A stretch of DNA of 64,000 nt, from NCBI GenBank assembly GCA_000333855.2, contig CM007327.1:481509-545508 (forward strand). Reading direction: 5' to 3'. The position numbers and the translations under genes are program-made. The notes beneath the pieces were generated by a model. It was not told the DNA's origin and did not search any database. It saw nothing but the letters and a program-made list of their open reading frames with translations. This document shows, piece by piece, positions 10,485 to 19,900 of the stretch. Origin of the DNA: Endotrypanum monterogeii. Lineage: Eukaryota; Euglenozoa; Kinetoplastea; Trypanosomatida; Trypanosomatidae. The number at the start of each line of letters is the position of its first letter. The stretch's first letter is position 1.

Positions 10485-11867
10485 GCATCATATAGATTTT
10501 TATTGTACAATTACTCTAGTGTTCTCGCGATGTGTACATGTAACTGAATTCATATAGCTCTAGATACGTATCTGCAGCCGTGCATGTACACCTTGCTTCT
10601 TCTTTTGTGGCGCTGCTCACTTCTGTGTGTCGGTTTTTTTTTTTTTTTGACGTAGAGGTGGTCTGCATGTTTCACATTCGCCGTGCTCTTACCTCCCCTC
10701 TCTTTTCCTCCTCCTCACCTATTTTTCTTCGCGTGCTATGCGTGTTGGGGGAGTTACTTGGAGAAGAAACGGGAGGGGGGGGGGCTCCACGAGTGGATGA
10801 AGTCAGAGGGAGCGAGTAATGAAAGCAGGAAGGAAGGAAGGAAGCAGGGACGGAGCATGTCGGTGAAGACTTCTCCACCTTCCCACATACACAGACACCC
10901 ACCCACCCACACGTACATATATACATATAGACGCCAGTTGAGCCAAGCTGTTACACCCCCTCCCTCCCGCTCAGTTTTTTTTTATTCACCGAGATTTTGC
11001 CTCATGATCGAAAGATATAACACATGAGGGTTACGGAGGTAATGTGCCAGAGAGATTCCCTCTCCCTCTCCATATAGTTATCGATGGGATGATCTACGCA
11101 GGCGTTGAAGCATTCTTGTAACATGTGAGAGCGCTCCCATCGAGCAACGTGTGTGTGTATCTGTGTCCTCTGACGTCAGTGTGTTCGTCGTTTGTCAATC
11201 TCGCTCCTCTCTCTTTCTTTCTACCCTACACCTCCCCTCGCTGTTACTTTTGTCTTTGCATTGTTCCCCTTTTCTTATTTTTTTTTTTTTTTGAGTCCCC
11301 ATTTCAGTTGTGGCAGTTGCACACCAGTATACGTGATGGCGTGAGGCGTGGGTGAGTAGGGTGTTTTTGTGGACGCTTGTCTTCGTGCTCCCCCGTTGGC
11401 GCAGCCTTTCAGCGAGTCTCTCTCGGATCGCCGTGGATTTCCCCCTGTTTGCCTCCTTTTCACTTTCCCTCAGCGGTACTTGTGGTGCAACAGAGTCACC
11501 TGAGAACAACAAAAAAGCTGTATATATAGAGAGAGAAAGAGAGGTGAGCGAGTGGCAACGTGTGTGGTGCCACAGTGGTCATGACAGGCCCCCCCTCGTT
11601 CTGCTATCTCTTTTTTTTCCTCCCTTGATGACTCACGAGCATTCGTTTCTTCCTCTGATCGTACTCCTACAGCGATACACCGACATGTGCTGCGTTGTCA
11701 TCAGTGTGCTGTTAGTAGGGTGTTGTTCCGCTATTGACCAGTGGACACGCGTTCCATTTATGCTCCCTCCACCCCCTCCCCTGCACACGCCCTTCTGCTC
11801 CCCCTTTATGGTATATAAATATGTTTCCGGTACGGCGTTGTGTGTGTGCATCAACGTATACACGTTA

Positions 11868-11871
<4 letters not shown>

Positions 11872-11899
<28 letters not shown>
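11872..11899. repeat. (AT)14 microsatellite
   Basis: A perfect dinucleotide run lying about 0.4 kb before the next start codon. Confidence 0.9.
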
Positions 11900-11902
<3 letters not shown>

Positions 11903-12259
11903 ACACCCAACTAATATCTCCAAAGAGGAGGACAAGAGAGGGAGGGAGTGACACACCGATATTTTCCTTCAGGAAAGTGTGTTTTTTCGCCTGTCTCTCT
12001 GTATGTGGGTGTCTCCGTTTGTCTGTGGTCTGAACTAATACACCATCGCGCGTTTTTTTTTTCTTTGCAGAGTAGTGCCTCCTCTATATACTCACGTGTA
12101 CAGCTCACTCATTCATATTCCGTGCACACACTCCCGTGCACCACGCGATTTCCGGTTGAGAGGGAGGAGGCGAGGGAGGGGAGGGTCCACTCTCGTGGTT
12201 TCCAGTGCGGCATCGGGGATTTCTTTAGCTTTGTTTCGCTGATTTCTGCGTCTCTCCTT

Positions 12260-12261
12260 AG
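12260..12261 (+). promoter_or_regulatory. Candidate spliced-leader acceptor AG
   Basis: A CT-rich run ending in TTAG lies 19 nt before the ATG at 12281, with only an A-rich leader in between. An alternative acceptor is the CAG at 12068-12070 after a longer T-tract. Confidence 0.5.
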
Positions 12262-12280
12262 TGTCAAAAAAAATAAAGAA

Positions 12281-14926
12281 ATGAAGTCATCACCACCGCC
12301 CGTATTCGGCTGCGAGCCGCAGCGGAAGTTCAACTTCTCCTTGAGCTGCAAACGCTCTCTCAAGCCGATGCTCACGCACCAGTTCGAGGTGACTTGGCCG
12401 TGGCCAGTGCTGCAGCGCGATGAGCGCTTGCGCTCCGACAACACCCCCGACACCCCCCAAGATGTGCTGGACTCATTGAGCAATCCTGGCGACATTTTTA
12501 TTGAAGGAAAAGACGGGAATGGGGCTAACAAAGAAAATATGCCCGACTCATCGGCTCCTGGCGGTGAGGACACTACGCCGGCCTACAGCAGTGCACCACC
12601 GCTTTGGTGTGAACGCCGCCGCTACGGGCGTCCAACGTTTATTCTAGACCTCTCTGGTGATCCGTTTTTGGGTAGGCACGAGACACGCCGCGTTAGCTTG
12701 CTTCTTTCTCCAGGCTATCGCAATCTCTTGCCTCTTGTCGAGCTCGGTGCACCAGAGCAATTGCCGGACAACGCTGGGGTGGCGTTCTGGCGCACCGCCT
12801 TCAAACCACTTACCCGAGGAGCCCAGGGACTCTCCACGTCGTCATCGCCGCGGACCGCCCACCCGCCACCCTACTGCGCTGAGCTTGTCGTTGGCGAACT
12901 TCCAAAAATCGAGGAGGCGATGCGGCAGCGTCGAGAGATGGCACGAGGATCCTCTCGACGCAGCATGCAGATGTGCCGAAAGCCTTCTTTTTTGTCGCGT
13001 ATCTTACTTGAGCCCTGCGTACCCCCCGTCGCTGGAGAAGCAGCAGGGGGTGGTGGCGGCGACAGTTTAGCAACTCACAACGACACCTCAGCACCGCAAT
13101 CTGCGGCGCCAAAAGATGTAGCGTACACCGCAGCTATGGGGTCAGCGATGGAGTGTGGTGGAAGAGAGGAGGCCACTATGTCGACCTCACCGACGCCGTT
13201 ATCGCGATCACTAGGGGGGGGCTCCTCTTTGGCGCCAAAGAGGGTGTTCACGTATTTCTTCTATACAGTCCCCTTCCGCGTTCGCTGGCTTTCGCAGATC
13301 CCAGGTTGCATTGTTGTTTCTCTGCCATGCGAAGAGCGCTTGCTCACCCTCTACGCATCTCATGTGAAGGACCAGCACCGCGACGCATCACAACTGTCAA
13401 CCTCATCAGCGTCTGCGCGTGAGGGCATCACGTCCCTGGCTATCACTCCCATAACCTCTGTGCACAGCTATGCACTTCCACGTGGTGTAGTTCCATTAGA
13501 TATCGCAGAGGTATTCGACCGCCCTTTCCTCGCCATCGGCACGGCCGAGCACGGAGTACTTCTTTGCCAGCTCGATAAGTCGACAGGGGCGGTGGAAGGG
13601 ATCGTGCGCTGGATTTCATTAAGGGGTTACGGGAGCGCTTTTTTCCCAGTCACACGCCTTGCAGCGGTGTTCCCTGAGCTCGGCTCAGATAACGCACCGA
13701 GTTGTGTCACTGTCTCCTCTTCCTCACCACCTTGGGCGAAGCGCACGGCTGCCCTCGAGAGCCTCCGTGACGGCGTGCTTGTGTGCTCCTCGCTCTACGA
13801 GCCCACTGTTGCCGTGATAAAGCTTGGCGTGGCTGCAGAGGGTGCACTGGAGGAATTCTCCGCTCTCCGAGGAGTCGACACAATTCTTGATGTTAGTGCG
13901 TCAGTGCAGCCCGATGTGGGGCCACTGGTCTGCACTGTTTCGCGCAAGCTGCTACGAATGCGTGTCGTTGACACCTCAGAGGAGGAGTCGGCGTGGCGTA
14001 TTTCAATTCTGAAGAATAAAACGTACGCTGGCCTTTCGGATCGCGTGCATCCGTGTCTGGCACACCACCGGCTGGTGCGGCTGGAGGCCCCTATTCTCCA
14101 TGTTGCCTCCAGTCCCGTCGTTTTGCAGTGCTTTACCGAGAAGTATGTGAGTCGACATAGCTACACAAAACACTGGCAGGTTGTGGTGGACAGCTTCAAC
14201 CAAGTAGTGCTCCTCGACCGGAAGGTCAGCCAGTACGTTCCACACTCCACCTTCCAGCTCTCTCGTCGTGACATGGCAGTTGCCAAGGAGGAGAGCGGAG
14301 CGCCTACACGCTCACATCTACCAACCACTCCCACCGCGGACAGGCCCGAGGAAAGCCAGGAAAGGTCTCCGTGTGCGAGCGCACGGAAAGATGGCACCAA
14401 CCCCAGCGACATGGGTTCAGCGGATGTCGAGTGTGACACCGCAGGGTTACAGTCGAAGTCAACGGCAGGTGCGGCTGGTGGACATAAACGCCCCCGACCT
14501 GCAACACAGACGACTAAGAAAAGTACATCAGCCCCGACAGCCACAGGTCGCCGGTCGAAGGCAGCTCCGCCCTCTGCCGCAGCTGTGAAGAAGACGGAAG
14601 GGCCCGGGGATGAGGCCGTCGACGCCAGCGATGATGATGATAACACACCGCTCGCAAAAGCAAATTCGTGCTACTCATTGATGTCTACTATCCCTATTGA
14701 AGACATTTGTAGCGGTCTCGTGGTCATCTCTGCGCGTAATGAAATGATTCAGGTGGCTGCCGCACACGATCGGGAGTGCATCTCCATTGTCACTTGGCGC
14801 ATCGGTGGTGCTTCCCTGCCAACCCCATCACCTCCCACCACCACCACCACGACCACGACCACCACCATCACGGCTGCCTTCGCTGCCGCAAGCAAAGACA
14901 GGTGTGTGCCCATACAAACAGAGTGA
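12281..14926 (+). CDS. Unknown protein, possible beta-propeller core, basic C-terminal region
   Basis: This 881-residue protein belongs to no family I can name. The ATG at 12281 is chosen because the longer open frame upstream (from 11948) has no ATG and runs through spacer sequence. The middle (about residues 310-660) alternates short hydrophobic strands with polar loops, in a pattern compatible with WD40-like blades, but without clear GH-WD signatures. An NKEN motif near residues 83-86 matches a KEN box. The C-terminal third has a basic KRPRP cluster and Lys/Ala/Pro-rich stretch suggestive of nuclear localisation, an acidic DDDD run, and near the end a run of about ten threonines encoded by ACC/ACG repeats. 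A nuclear role is inference. Confidence 0.88.
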   Translation: MKSSPPPVFGCEPQRKFNFSLSCKRSLKPMLTHQFEVTWPWPVLQRDERLRSDNTPDTPQDVLDSLSNPGDIFIEGKDGNGANKENMPDSSAPGGEDTTPAYSSAPPLWCERRRYGRPTFILDLSGDPFLGRHETRRVSLLLSPGYRNLLPLVELGAPEQLPDNAGVAFWRTAFKPLTRGAQGLSTSSSPRTAHPPPYCAELVVGELPKIEEAMRQRREMARGSSRRSMQMCRKPSFLSRILLEPCVPPVAGEAAGGGGGDSLATHNDTSAPQSAAPKDVAYTAAMGSAMECGGREEATMSTSPTPLSRSLGGGSSLAPKRVFTYFFYTVPFRVRWLSQIPGCIVVSLPCEERLLTLYASHVKDQHRDASQLSTSSASAREGITSLAITPITSVHSYALPRGVVPLDIAEVFDRPFLAIGTAEHGVLLCQLDKSTGAVEGIVRWISLRGYGSAFFPVTRLAAVFPELGSDNAPSCVTVSSSSPPWAKRTAALESLRDGVLVCSSLYEPTVAVIKLGVAAEGALEEFSALRGVDTILDVSASVQPDVGPLVCTVSRKLLRMRVVDTSEEESAWRISILKNKTYAGLSDRVHPCLAHHRLVRLEAPILHVASSPVVLQCFTEKYVSRHSYTKHWQVVVDSFNQVVLLDRKVSQYVPHSTFQLSRRDMAVAKEESGAPTRSHLPTTPTADRPEESQERSPCASARKDGTNPSDMGSADVECDTAGLQSKSTAGAAGGHKRPRPATQTTKKSTSAPTATGRRSKAAPPSAAAVKKTEGPGDEAVDASDDDDNTPLAKANSCYSLMSTIPIEDICSGLVVISARNEMIQVAAAHDRECISIVTWRIGGASLPTPSPPTTTTTTTTTTITAAFAAASKDRCVPIQTE
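14835..14871 (+). repeat. In-frame ACC/ACG repeat encoding poly-threonine
   Basis: A trinucleotide microsatellite inside the preceding gene, giving about ten consecutive threonines near the C-terminus. Length variation here would stay in frame. Confidence 0.8.
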
Positions 14927-15990
14927 GAAGTAAGGGACCTCTCTCACCCGCTCTCTGGCAGTGATGCCTTCGCGCTCGCCACGATGCTTACCATACAGAT
15001 TTCCGCCTCCACACACACACACACACACACACACACAAATGCACATCGAGAGCAACGAAACACGTCATACACGTCTCGTGTCTCCCACTTTTTTTTCTAC
15101 GAAAGCCCAGACGACGAGGTTACAAGTGAAGAAAAAAGGATCTGTGTGTGTGTGTGTGACAGAGGCGGGCGAGGGAAACAAGACCAAAAGAAGGCGGTGG
15201 CGGCGTTGATTGAGTGTGTGGTATAGCGTTGTGGTGTTGGGAAGAGGAGCGGCGTCATGAAAACGGACTATTGTGAAGTGTTTGTTGCACGTTGGGCCGA
15301 CTTTGTTACTCACCTGCTCCCCTTTTCTGTTCGCTGAGAACTGTAGTCTTTTGCCGTTGCACTAGTCTTTTTCTCCACCAAAACATCGGGTAGTTTTTTG
15401 TTGCTCGATAATATCGTTTTTCTTTCACGAGGGGTGTGCTCGAAAAGTGGGTACATACACACAAAATATATAGATCTCAAGGCCCTTGTTGCTCTCCTTC
15501 CTGACGGGTCGAGAGGATTAGTAAGCTATGGGCTTCTTGTCGTCTCTCCAACTGATACACGGGGGGGGGAGGGGGGGCTATTGTTCTTCTCCCATTTATG
15601 TCGTTTGGTTGTCTTCTCAAAGCGACGATCCTTTCTTCATTTTCTCTTTCCGCACGAATCACGTCCGAGACGGTACTTCCCTTTCTTTTCCGTCCCAGCG
15701 CGTGCGTCAGGTAGAAGTGTCTGTCTGTGCATCATCGCAGTGTCGCTGATCCGTTTTCCCGAAGAATACCATGTGCCCCCACCTAGTCCTTGTCTTCCGC
15801 TCGCAGTGTGTCAACTGCGCTGCCATGTCGTCCTCTCGTGTACATCTCAATCCGATATCCTACACTTCCTCCAGCCCCGGATCGGCTGTGCAACAATCGC
15901 AGCTCATAGCCGCACTCATTTTTCTCTTCGTATCTCATAAACCCCCCCCCACCCCACACACACACTATAACTTCTCGTTAAAGTGGCGCC
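14927..15990 (+). other. Intergenic spacer
   Basis: No credible gene. The stretch contains (CA)n at 15010-15037, short GT runs and several T-rich and CT-rich tracts. AG candidates for trans-splicing of the next gene include 15982-15983, only 7 nt before its ATG, and sites further upstream. Confidence 0.7.
15010..15037. repeat. (CA)n microsatellite
   Basis: A perfect dinucleotide run shortly downstream of the 12281-14926 gene. Confidence 0.9.
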
Positions 15991-16341
15991 ATGGAGGAGT
16001 TTTATGGCATGGAGGTGTGTGTTGGTAAGACGTCAAGACTCAACATTGCCGCAGACCGCCTGCTGCACGTAACGCAGGTCGCTCTGCCGCCGAATGCATC
16101 CCACGCTGTCACACTCCTTGTAAAGACGGAGGGAAAATCTTTCGTCCTTGTGACACTAGACCCACGGCAAGGGCTTTTTCACATGAACGTGGACATGCTT
16201 TTCAGTGGCAGGCAAGAAATGTTGTTCACCTGCGAAGGCGCAGCGGGGTCTGTTCACCTGGTTGGGTACACACAGCTCGCTGAGGAGGAGGAAGAGGAGG
16301 AGGATGAGGAGGATCTCATGGGGAATGGTGAAGATGTCTAG
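15991..16341 (+). CDS. Short nucleoplasmin-like (NPL) domain protein with acidic tail
   Basis: This 116-residue protein is almost entirely one nucleoplasmin-like domain of the FKBP39/HD2 type. Key segments are the N-terminal MEEFYGMEV, the LHVTQVALPPNA strand, VLVTLDPRQG, and the SVHLVGY strand near the end, followed by a short Glu-rich tract. It aligns by eye along its whole domain with the Nopp44/46-type gene at 18018, but lacks the long Asp/Glu region and the RGG tail. NPL domains typically form pentamers and act as histone or ribosomal-protein chaperones. A nuclear or nucleolar chaperone role is inferred. The normal ATG and stop and the intact domain argue for a real gene rather than a truncated pseudogene, but it could be a remnant of a full-length copy. 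Confidence 0.85.
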   Translation: MEEFYGMEVCVGKTSRLNIAADRLLHVTQVALPPNASHAVTLLVKTEGKSFVLVTLDPRQGLFHMNVDMLFSGRQEMLFTCEGAAGSVHLVGYTQLAEEEEEEEDEEDLMGNGEDV

Positions 16342-16582
16342 AGCATACTTTTCATTTGCCTCCTTCGTCTTCTGTAGGGTGAAGGGGGGAGGAGGGAGAG
16401 AAGGATGGGTGTGGATAACGCTCCTGCGGAGAGTCCCATGTGTGTGGCGCACACACGTGGGGATCATGTTGTTGTTTGCGCAACATTTCCTAATCACCCC
16501 ATTTCTCCTCTCTCCCTCCTTTCATCCATTACAGGGACTTCTCAGTGCCGTCCCCAAAGCTTTCCTCAGCAGTGCGCGTTAC

Positions 16583-16605
16583 CGCTGCTGCTGCTGCTGC
16601 TGCTG
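16583..16605. repeat. (CTG)n trinucleotide run
   Basis: About seven CTG units followed directly by TTG units, in the spacer after the short NPL gene. Confidence 0.8.
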
Positions 16606-17589
16606 TGTTGTTGTTGTTATCTTACGTTTGCTTTCGGTATGCCTGACTATGGGCACTTCAGCTAATTGTGAAAAAAAAAGGAAGCGTTTAGCCCCGTTGG
16701 GCGAGGGAGAACATCTCTGAATGCGTGACAGCTGCTGATCTTTGGGCAAGTGTGGAGAAGCGGCATAGGGGGATGGTTTCAACTACCTTCCGTGTCATCC
16801 CACGCATCCCACAAACCATACAGCTTGTTTTACTGCTTCATGTGTGACCAACGAGTGAGAACATGTGCACCATCATCCCGCTTCGCGCGTGCGAGCACAC
16901 AAACACGCTACATACCAATAATACACATATAAAAGTCGACTTACCCTCTTCTAACGTGGGCTTTGCTCGTCCAAAAAAGCAACTGCTCGACAAAAATCGA
17001 GGTCCCTGCAGGGAGAAGATGATGGCAGGCGAGGGATGGACAAAAAGAGAGAGGGAGTCGACTAACAGCTGAGTACGATATAATCTGTACGCCATCTCTT
17101 CAAGTGCTGAAAAGGGATTTGGTGTGGAGCTAAACACGTACTCGGGTAACTACAAAATTTGCATACGTCCAACATCATCGAACGACCTACGACAGCTCCA
17201 CTAATTTTGTGATACACAGGTAATGCATTCTACGGTGTCTGTCTGTGTATGTACCATGCGTCTGGTTGGAGGTTTTTTTTTTCTCATCTGGCGTTTTCTA
17301 GCCTGCCAGCCTTCTCGATATCGCTCTACCACGCGGCGAGTGTGCATGCTGGCTGTTCTCGTGATGCGTGCATGTTGTTCTCCACGTTCTTTCACTCGTA
17401 TCCACTCCGACTTCTCGCGACCCTCTCTCTCACCCTCTGCGATGCCTCGTCTCCTTTTTTTTTCTATTCTTTGTTTTGTCGCCCGCCACGCGGCAATCGC
17501 CCCAACACACCACATTACAAACGATGTGTATTTTGAGGCCTACGGAGCATTTTTCTCTCGGTTCTAATCCCCAACTACCCACAAACGCT

Positions 17590-17618
17590 TATATATATAT
17601 ATAAATATATATATATAA
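17590..17618. repeat. (TA)n microsatellite
   Basis: An interrupted TA run with one AA break, about 0.4 kb before the Nopp44/46-type gene. Confidence 0.9.
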
Positions 17619-18001
17619 CATCCGACTGCGTATGTGCAGTGACTCGATTTTTCTCGGTACTCCGTAAACGATCCTCTCGTGTAAACTAAATCCACAAAAA
17701 GAACTATCGATACTCCAGGCTGAGTTATATTTCGAGCATATTTTTAATCGACCGCCCCCACTTCATCCGCTCTCCTTCCTTCCTTCATCGATTTGTGCTG
17801 GTCGTCTCTCAACCTGCTACACACCGTAAGCTTGGCGCATCATATTTCACATTAAAAAGAAGACCTTACGTTTTCTCCCCTCTTTTCGTATAATTTTTTT
17901 TTTCCGTCTAATTGATCATCATCTCGCAAGCGCAGACGCACATAAGTACATCCCATCTGTTTCCATCCTCCTTTTTTATTATTACTCAAACCCACATACC
18001 C

Positions 18002-18003
18002 AG
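18002..18003 (+). promoter_or_regulatory. Candidate spliced-leader acceptor AG
   Basis: A pyrimidine-rich stretch at about 17959-17985 is followed by CCCAG at 18000-18003, 14 nt before the ATG at 18018. It is the first AG after the tract. Confidence 0.6.
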
Positions 18004-18017
18004 CTTTGATCTTCACG

Positions 18018-18685
18018 ATGGAGGGCTTTTACGGAGTTGAAGTGGCTGCCAACAAGCAGGTGAAGCCGAAGATTCTGGAGGAGTGCGCGCTGCGCGTGAC
18101 ACAGCTCGCCGTGCCTGCCAACGCTACTGGTGCTGTTTCCCTCGTCGTGTCCTTCGAGGGGAAGCAGTTCACGATAGCTACGCTGGACCCCAAGAAGGGC
18201 GTCTACCAGATGAACACCGACCTCGTTTTCACCGAGGCGCAGGACGTGTCCTTCTCGGCGCAGGGTGCCGGCGCAATCCACGTCACTGGCTACGTACAGC
18301 CAGTTGGCAACGACGATATGATGATGGATGCCATGGCGGGCGAGTCGGGCGAGGAGGACGAGGACGAAGACGAGGACCTCGAGGAGGTGTCAGAGGAGGG
18401 GAGCGACGATGCCTCCGATGTGCCTGCTGCCGCCACTGCTAACGCAGAGGACAGCGACGATGACGAAGAGGATGATGAGGACGACGATGAGGATGAAGAT
18501 ATGCCCCCGGCCGACCTGGATGACAGCGACATGGGCGAGGAGGACGAGGAGGTCGACGAGGAGGTCGACGAGGAGGACGACGAGGAGCTCGAGGACGACG
18601 AAGTTGAGGGCCAGGGCGAGGACGACGAGGATGACGAGGACGAGGACGACGATGACGATGACGATGACGACGAGGATGAGGACGA

Positions 18686-18726
<41 letters not shown>

Positions 18727-18728
18727 TA
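18018..18728 (+). CDS. NOPP44/46: Nopp44/46-type nucleolar protein, copy 1 (3' end lost in gap)
   Basis: The protein is 5'-complete from the ATG at 18018 and runs 237 codons into an N gap. Residues 1-95 form a nucleoplasmin-like domain (MEGFYGVEV, LRVTQLAVPANA, TIATLDPKKG, IHVTGYVQP). Residues from about 105 are extremely acidic and end in an uninterrupted run of about fifteen Asp coded mainly by GAC. T. brucei Nopp44/46 is an abundant nucleolar RNA-binding phosphoprotein with the same order: unique N-terminal domain, acidic region, C-terminal RGG repeats. It is linked to ribosome biogenesis. The RGG tail is not visible here because sequence stops right after the acidic block; it is intact in copy 2. 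The acidic region has one extra EEVD-type unit relative to copy 2, so the two are not identical. Confidence 0.88.
18640..18728. repeat. GAC/GAT/GAG repeat coding the acidic run, copy 1
   Basis: A trinucleotide-rich tract coding Asp with some Glu. Sequence is lost immediately after it. Confidence 0.85.
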
Positions 18729-18857
18729 NNNNNNNNNNNNNNNNNNNNNNNNNNNNNNNNNNNNNNNNNNNNNNNNNNNNNNNNNNNNNNNNNNNNNNNN
18801 NNNNNNNNNNNNNNNNNNNNNNNNNNNNNNNNNNNNNNNNNNNNNNNNNNNNNNNNN
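18729..18857. other. Assembly gap (129 N)
   Basis: A run of N between two Nopp44/46-type copies. To its left is the end of the acidic region of one copy, and to its right is codon 33 of the NPL domain of another. The stated size cannot hold the missing RGG tail, UTRs and start of copy 2, so the gap length is not real. The reading frames on the two sides also do not match across 129 bases. Confidence 0.97.
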
Positions 18858-19428
18858 CTGCCAACGCTACTGGTGCTGTTTCCCTCGTCGTGTCCTTCGA
18901 GGGGAAGCAGTTCACGATAGCTACGCTGGACCCCAAGAAGGGCGTCTACCAGATGAACACCGACCTGGTTTTCACCGAGGCGCAGGACGTGTCCTTCTCG
19001 GCGCAGGGTGCCGGCGCAATCCACGTCACTGGCTACGTACAGCCAGTTGGCAACGACGATATGATGATGGATGCCATGGCGGGCGAGTCGGGCGAGGAGG
19101 ACGAGGACGAAGACGAGGACCTCGAGGAGGTGTCAGAGGAGGGGAGCGACGATGCCTCCGATGTGCCTGCTGCCGCCACTGCTAACGCAGAGGACAGCGA
19201 CGATGACGAAGAGGATGATGAGGACGACGATGAGGATGAAGATATGCCCCCGGCCGACCTGGATGACAGCGACATGGGCGAGGAGGACGAGGAGGTCGAC
19301 GAGGAGGACGACGAGGAGCTCGAGGACGACGAAGTTGAGGGCCAGGGCGAGGACGACGAGGATGACGAGGACGAGGACGAGGACGACGATGACGATGACG
19401 ATGACGATGACGACGAGGATGAGGACGA

Positions 19429-19469
<41 letters not shown>

Positions 19470-19789
19470 TGCCGCAGAAGTTCCAGCGTACGGAGCGCGG
19501 GGGGCGTGGTGACTTCCGCAGTGGTCGCGGTGGTGACCGTGGTGGTCGTGGTGGTGACCGCGTCGGCTTCCGCGGTGGTGACCGTGGTGGCTTCCGTGGT
19601 GGTCGTGGTGGCGACCGCGGTGGCTTCCGTGGTGGTCGCGGTGGTGACCGTGGTGGCTTCCGTGGTGGTCGCGGTGGTGACCGTGGTGGCTTCCGTGGTG
19701 GTCGCGGTGGTGACCGCGGTGGCTTCCGTGGTGGCAGCCGTGGTGGCGGTCGTGGCGGCAGCCGCGGCGGAAACCGTGGCCGCTACTAG
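18858..19789 (+). CDS. NOPP44/46: Nopp44/46-type nucleolar protein, copy 2 (5' end lost in gap)
   Basis: The 5' end, about 32 codons, is missing in the gap. The visible part begins inside the NPL domain at a point equivalent to base 18115 of copy 1 and is nearly identical to it to the end of the acidic region. It then continues into a C-terminal RGG domain of about 100 residues (19481-19789) built from 11-residue units of the type GDRGGFRGGRG, ending RGGNRGRY and TAG. RGG repeats bind RNA and are commonly methylated on arginine. Differences from copy 1 include a synonymous CTC/CTG change, one fewer EEVD unit, and extra ED/DD codons. A tandem multigene arrangement matches what is known of this family in T. 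brucei; an assembly artefact of two alleles is the alternative. Confidence 0.9.
19357..19470. repeat. GAC/GAT/GAG repeat coding the acidic run, copy 2
   Basis: The counterpart of the copy 1 tract, ending in a perfect (GAC)n segment that codes a poly-Asp run. Confidence 0.85.
19514..19786 (+). repeat. 33-bp tandem repeat coding the RGG domain
   Basis: Tandem in-frame units coding GDRGGFRGGRG, about four to five near-perfect copies flanked by shorter RGG units. Third positions vary (GGT/GGC, CGT/CGC), so the repeat has drifted at silent sites while the peptide is kept. Confidence 0.85.
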
Positions 19790-19881
19790 CCACATTGTGT
19801 GGACGAGTTGACGGGTCCGACGTGACAGCGGCGCATTCGACGAAGCACGTCGGGTCCAGGGAGGGAGGTGAGTTTATTAGG

Positions 19882-19900
19882 GCACCCCTCTCAGGGGTGC
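19882..19900 (+). repeat. Short perfect inverted repeat (8-bp stem, 3-nt loop)
   Basis: GCACCCCT and AGGGGTGC flank a CTC loop, 93 nt after the stop codon of Nopp44/46 copy 2, so it probably lies in its 3' UTR. The stem is GC-rich and would be stable in RNA. Confidence 0.7.

Larger units (their letters stand above)
10105..12280 (+). other. Intergenic spacer with AT palindromes and pyrimidine tracts
   Basis: No credible gene is seen in these 2.2 kb. It contains an AT-only segment at 10437-10484, poly(T) near 10627-10648 and 11277-11292, an (AT)14 tract at 11872-11899, and a T-tract followed by CAG at about 12053-12070. The last feature and the CT-rich TTAG at 12260-12261 are candidate trans-splice acceptors for the next gene. 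Confidence 0.7.
16342..18017 (+). other. Intergenic spacer
   Basis: No credible gene in 1.7 kb. It contains a (CTG)n run with adjoining TTG repeats near 16583-16616, a (TA)n tract at 17590-17618, and T-rich tracts close to the next gene. A 19-base stretch at 17250-17268 recurs exactly at 20663-20681. Confidence 0.7.

Noticed and set aside
18290..19024. Frames reading through the N gap on both strands
   Set aside because: They exist only because N codons contain no stop; the true frames on the two sides do not match.
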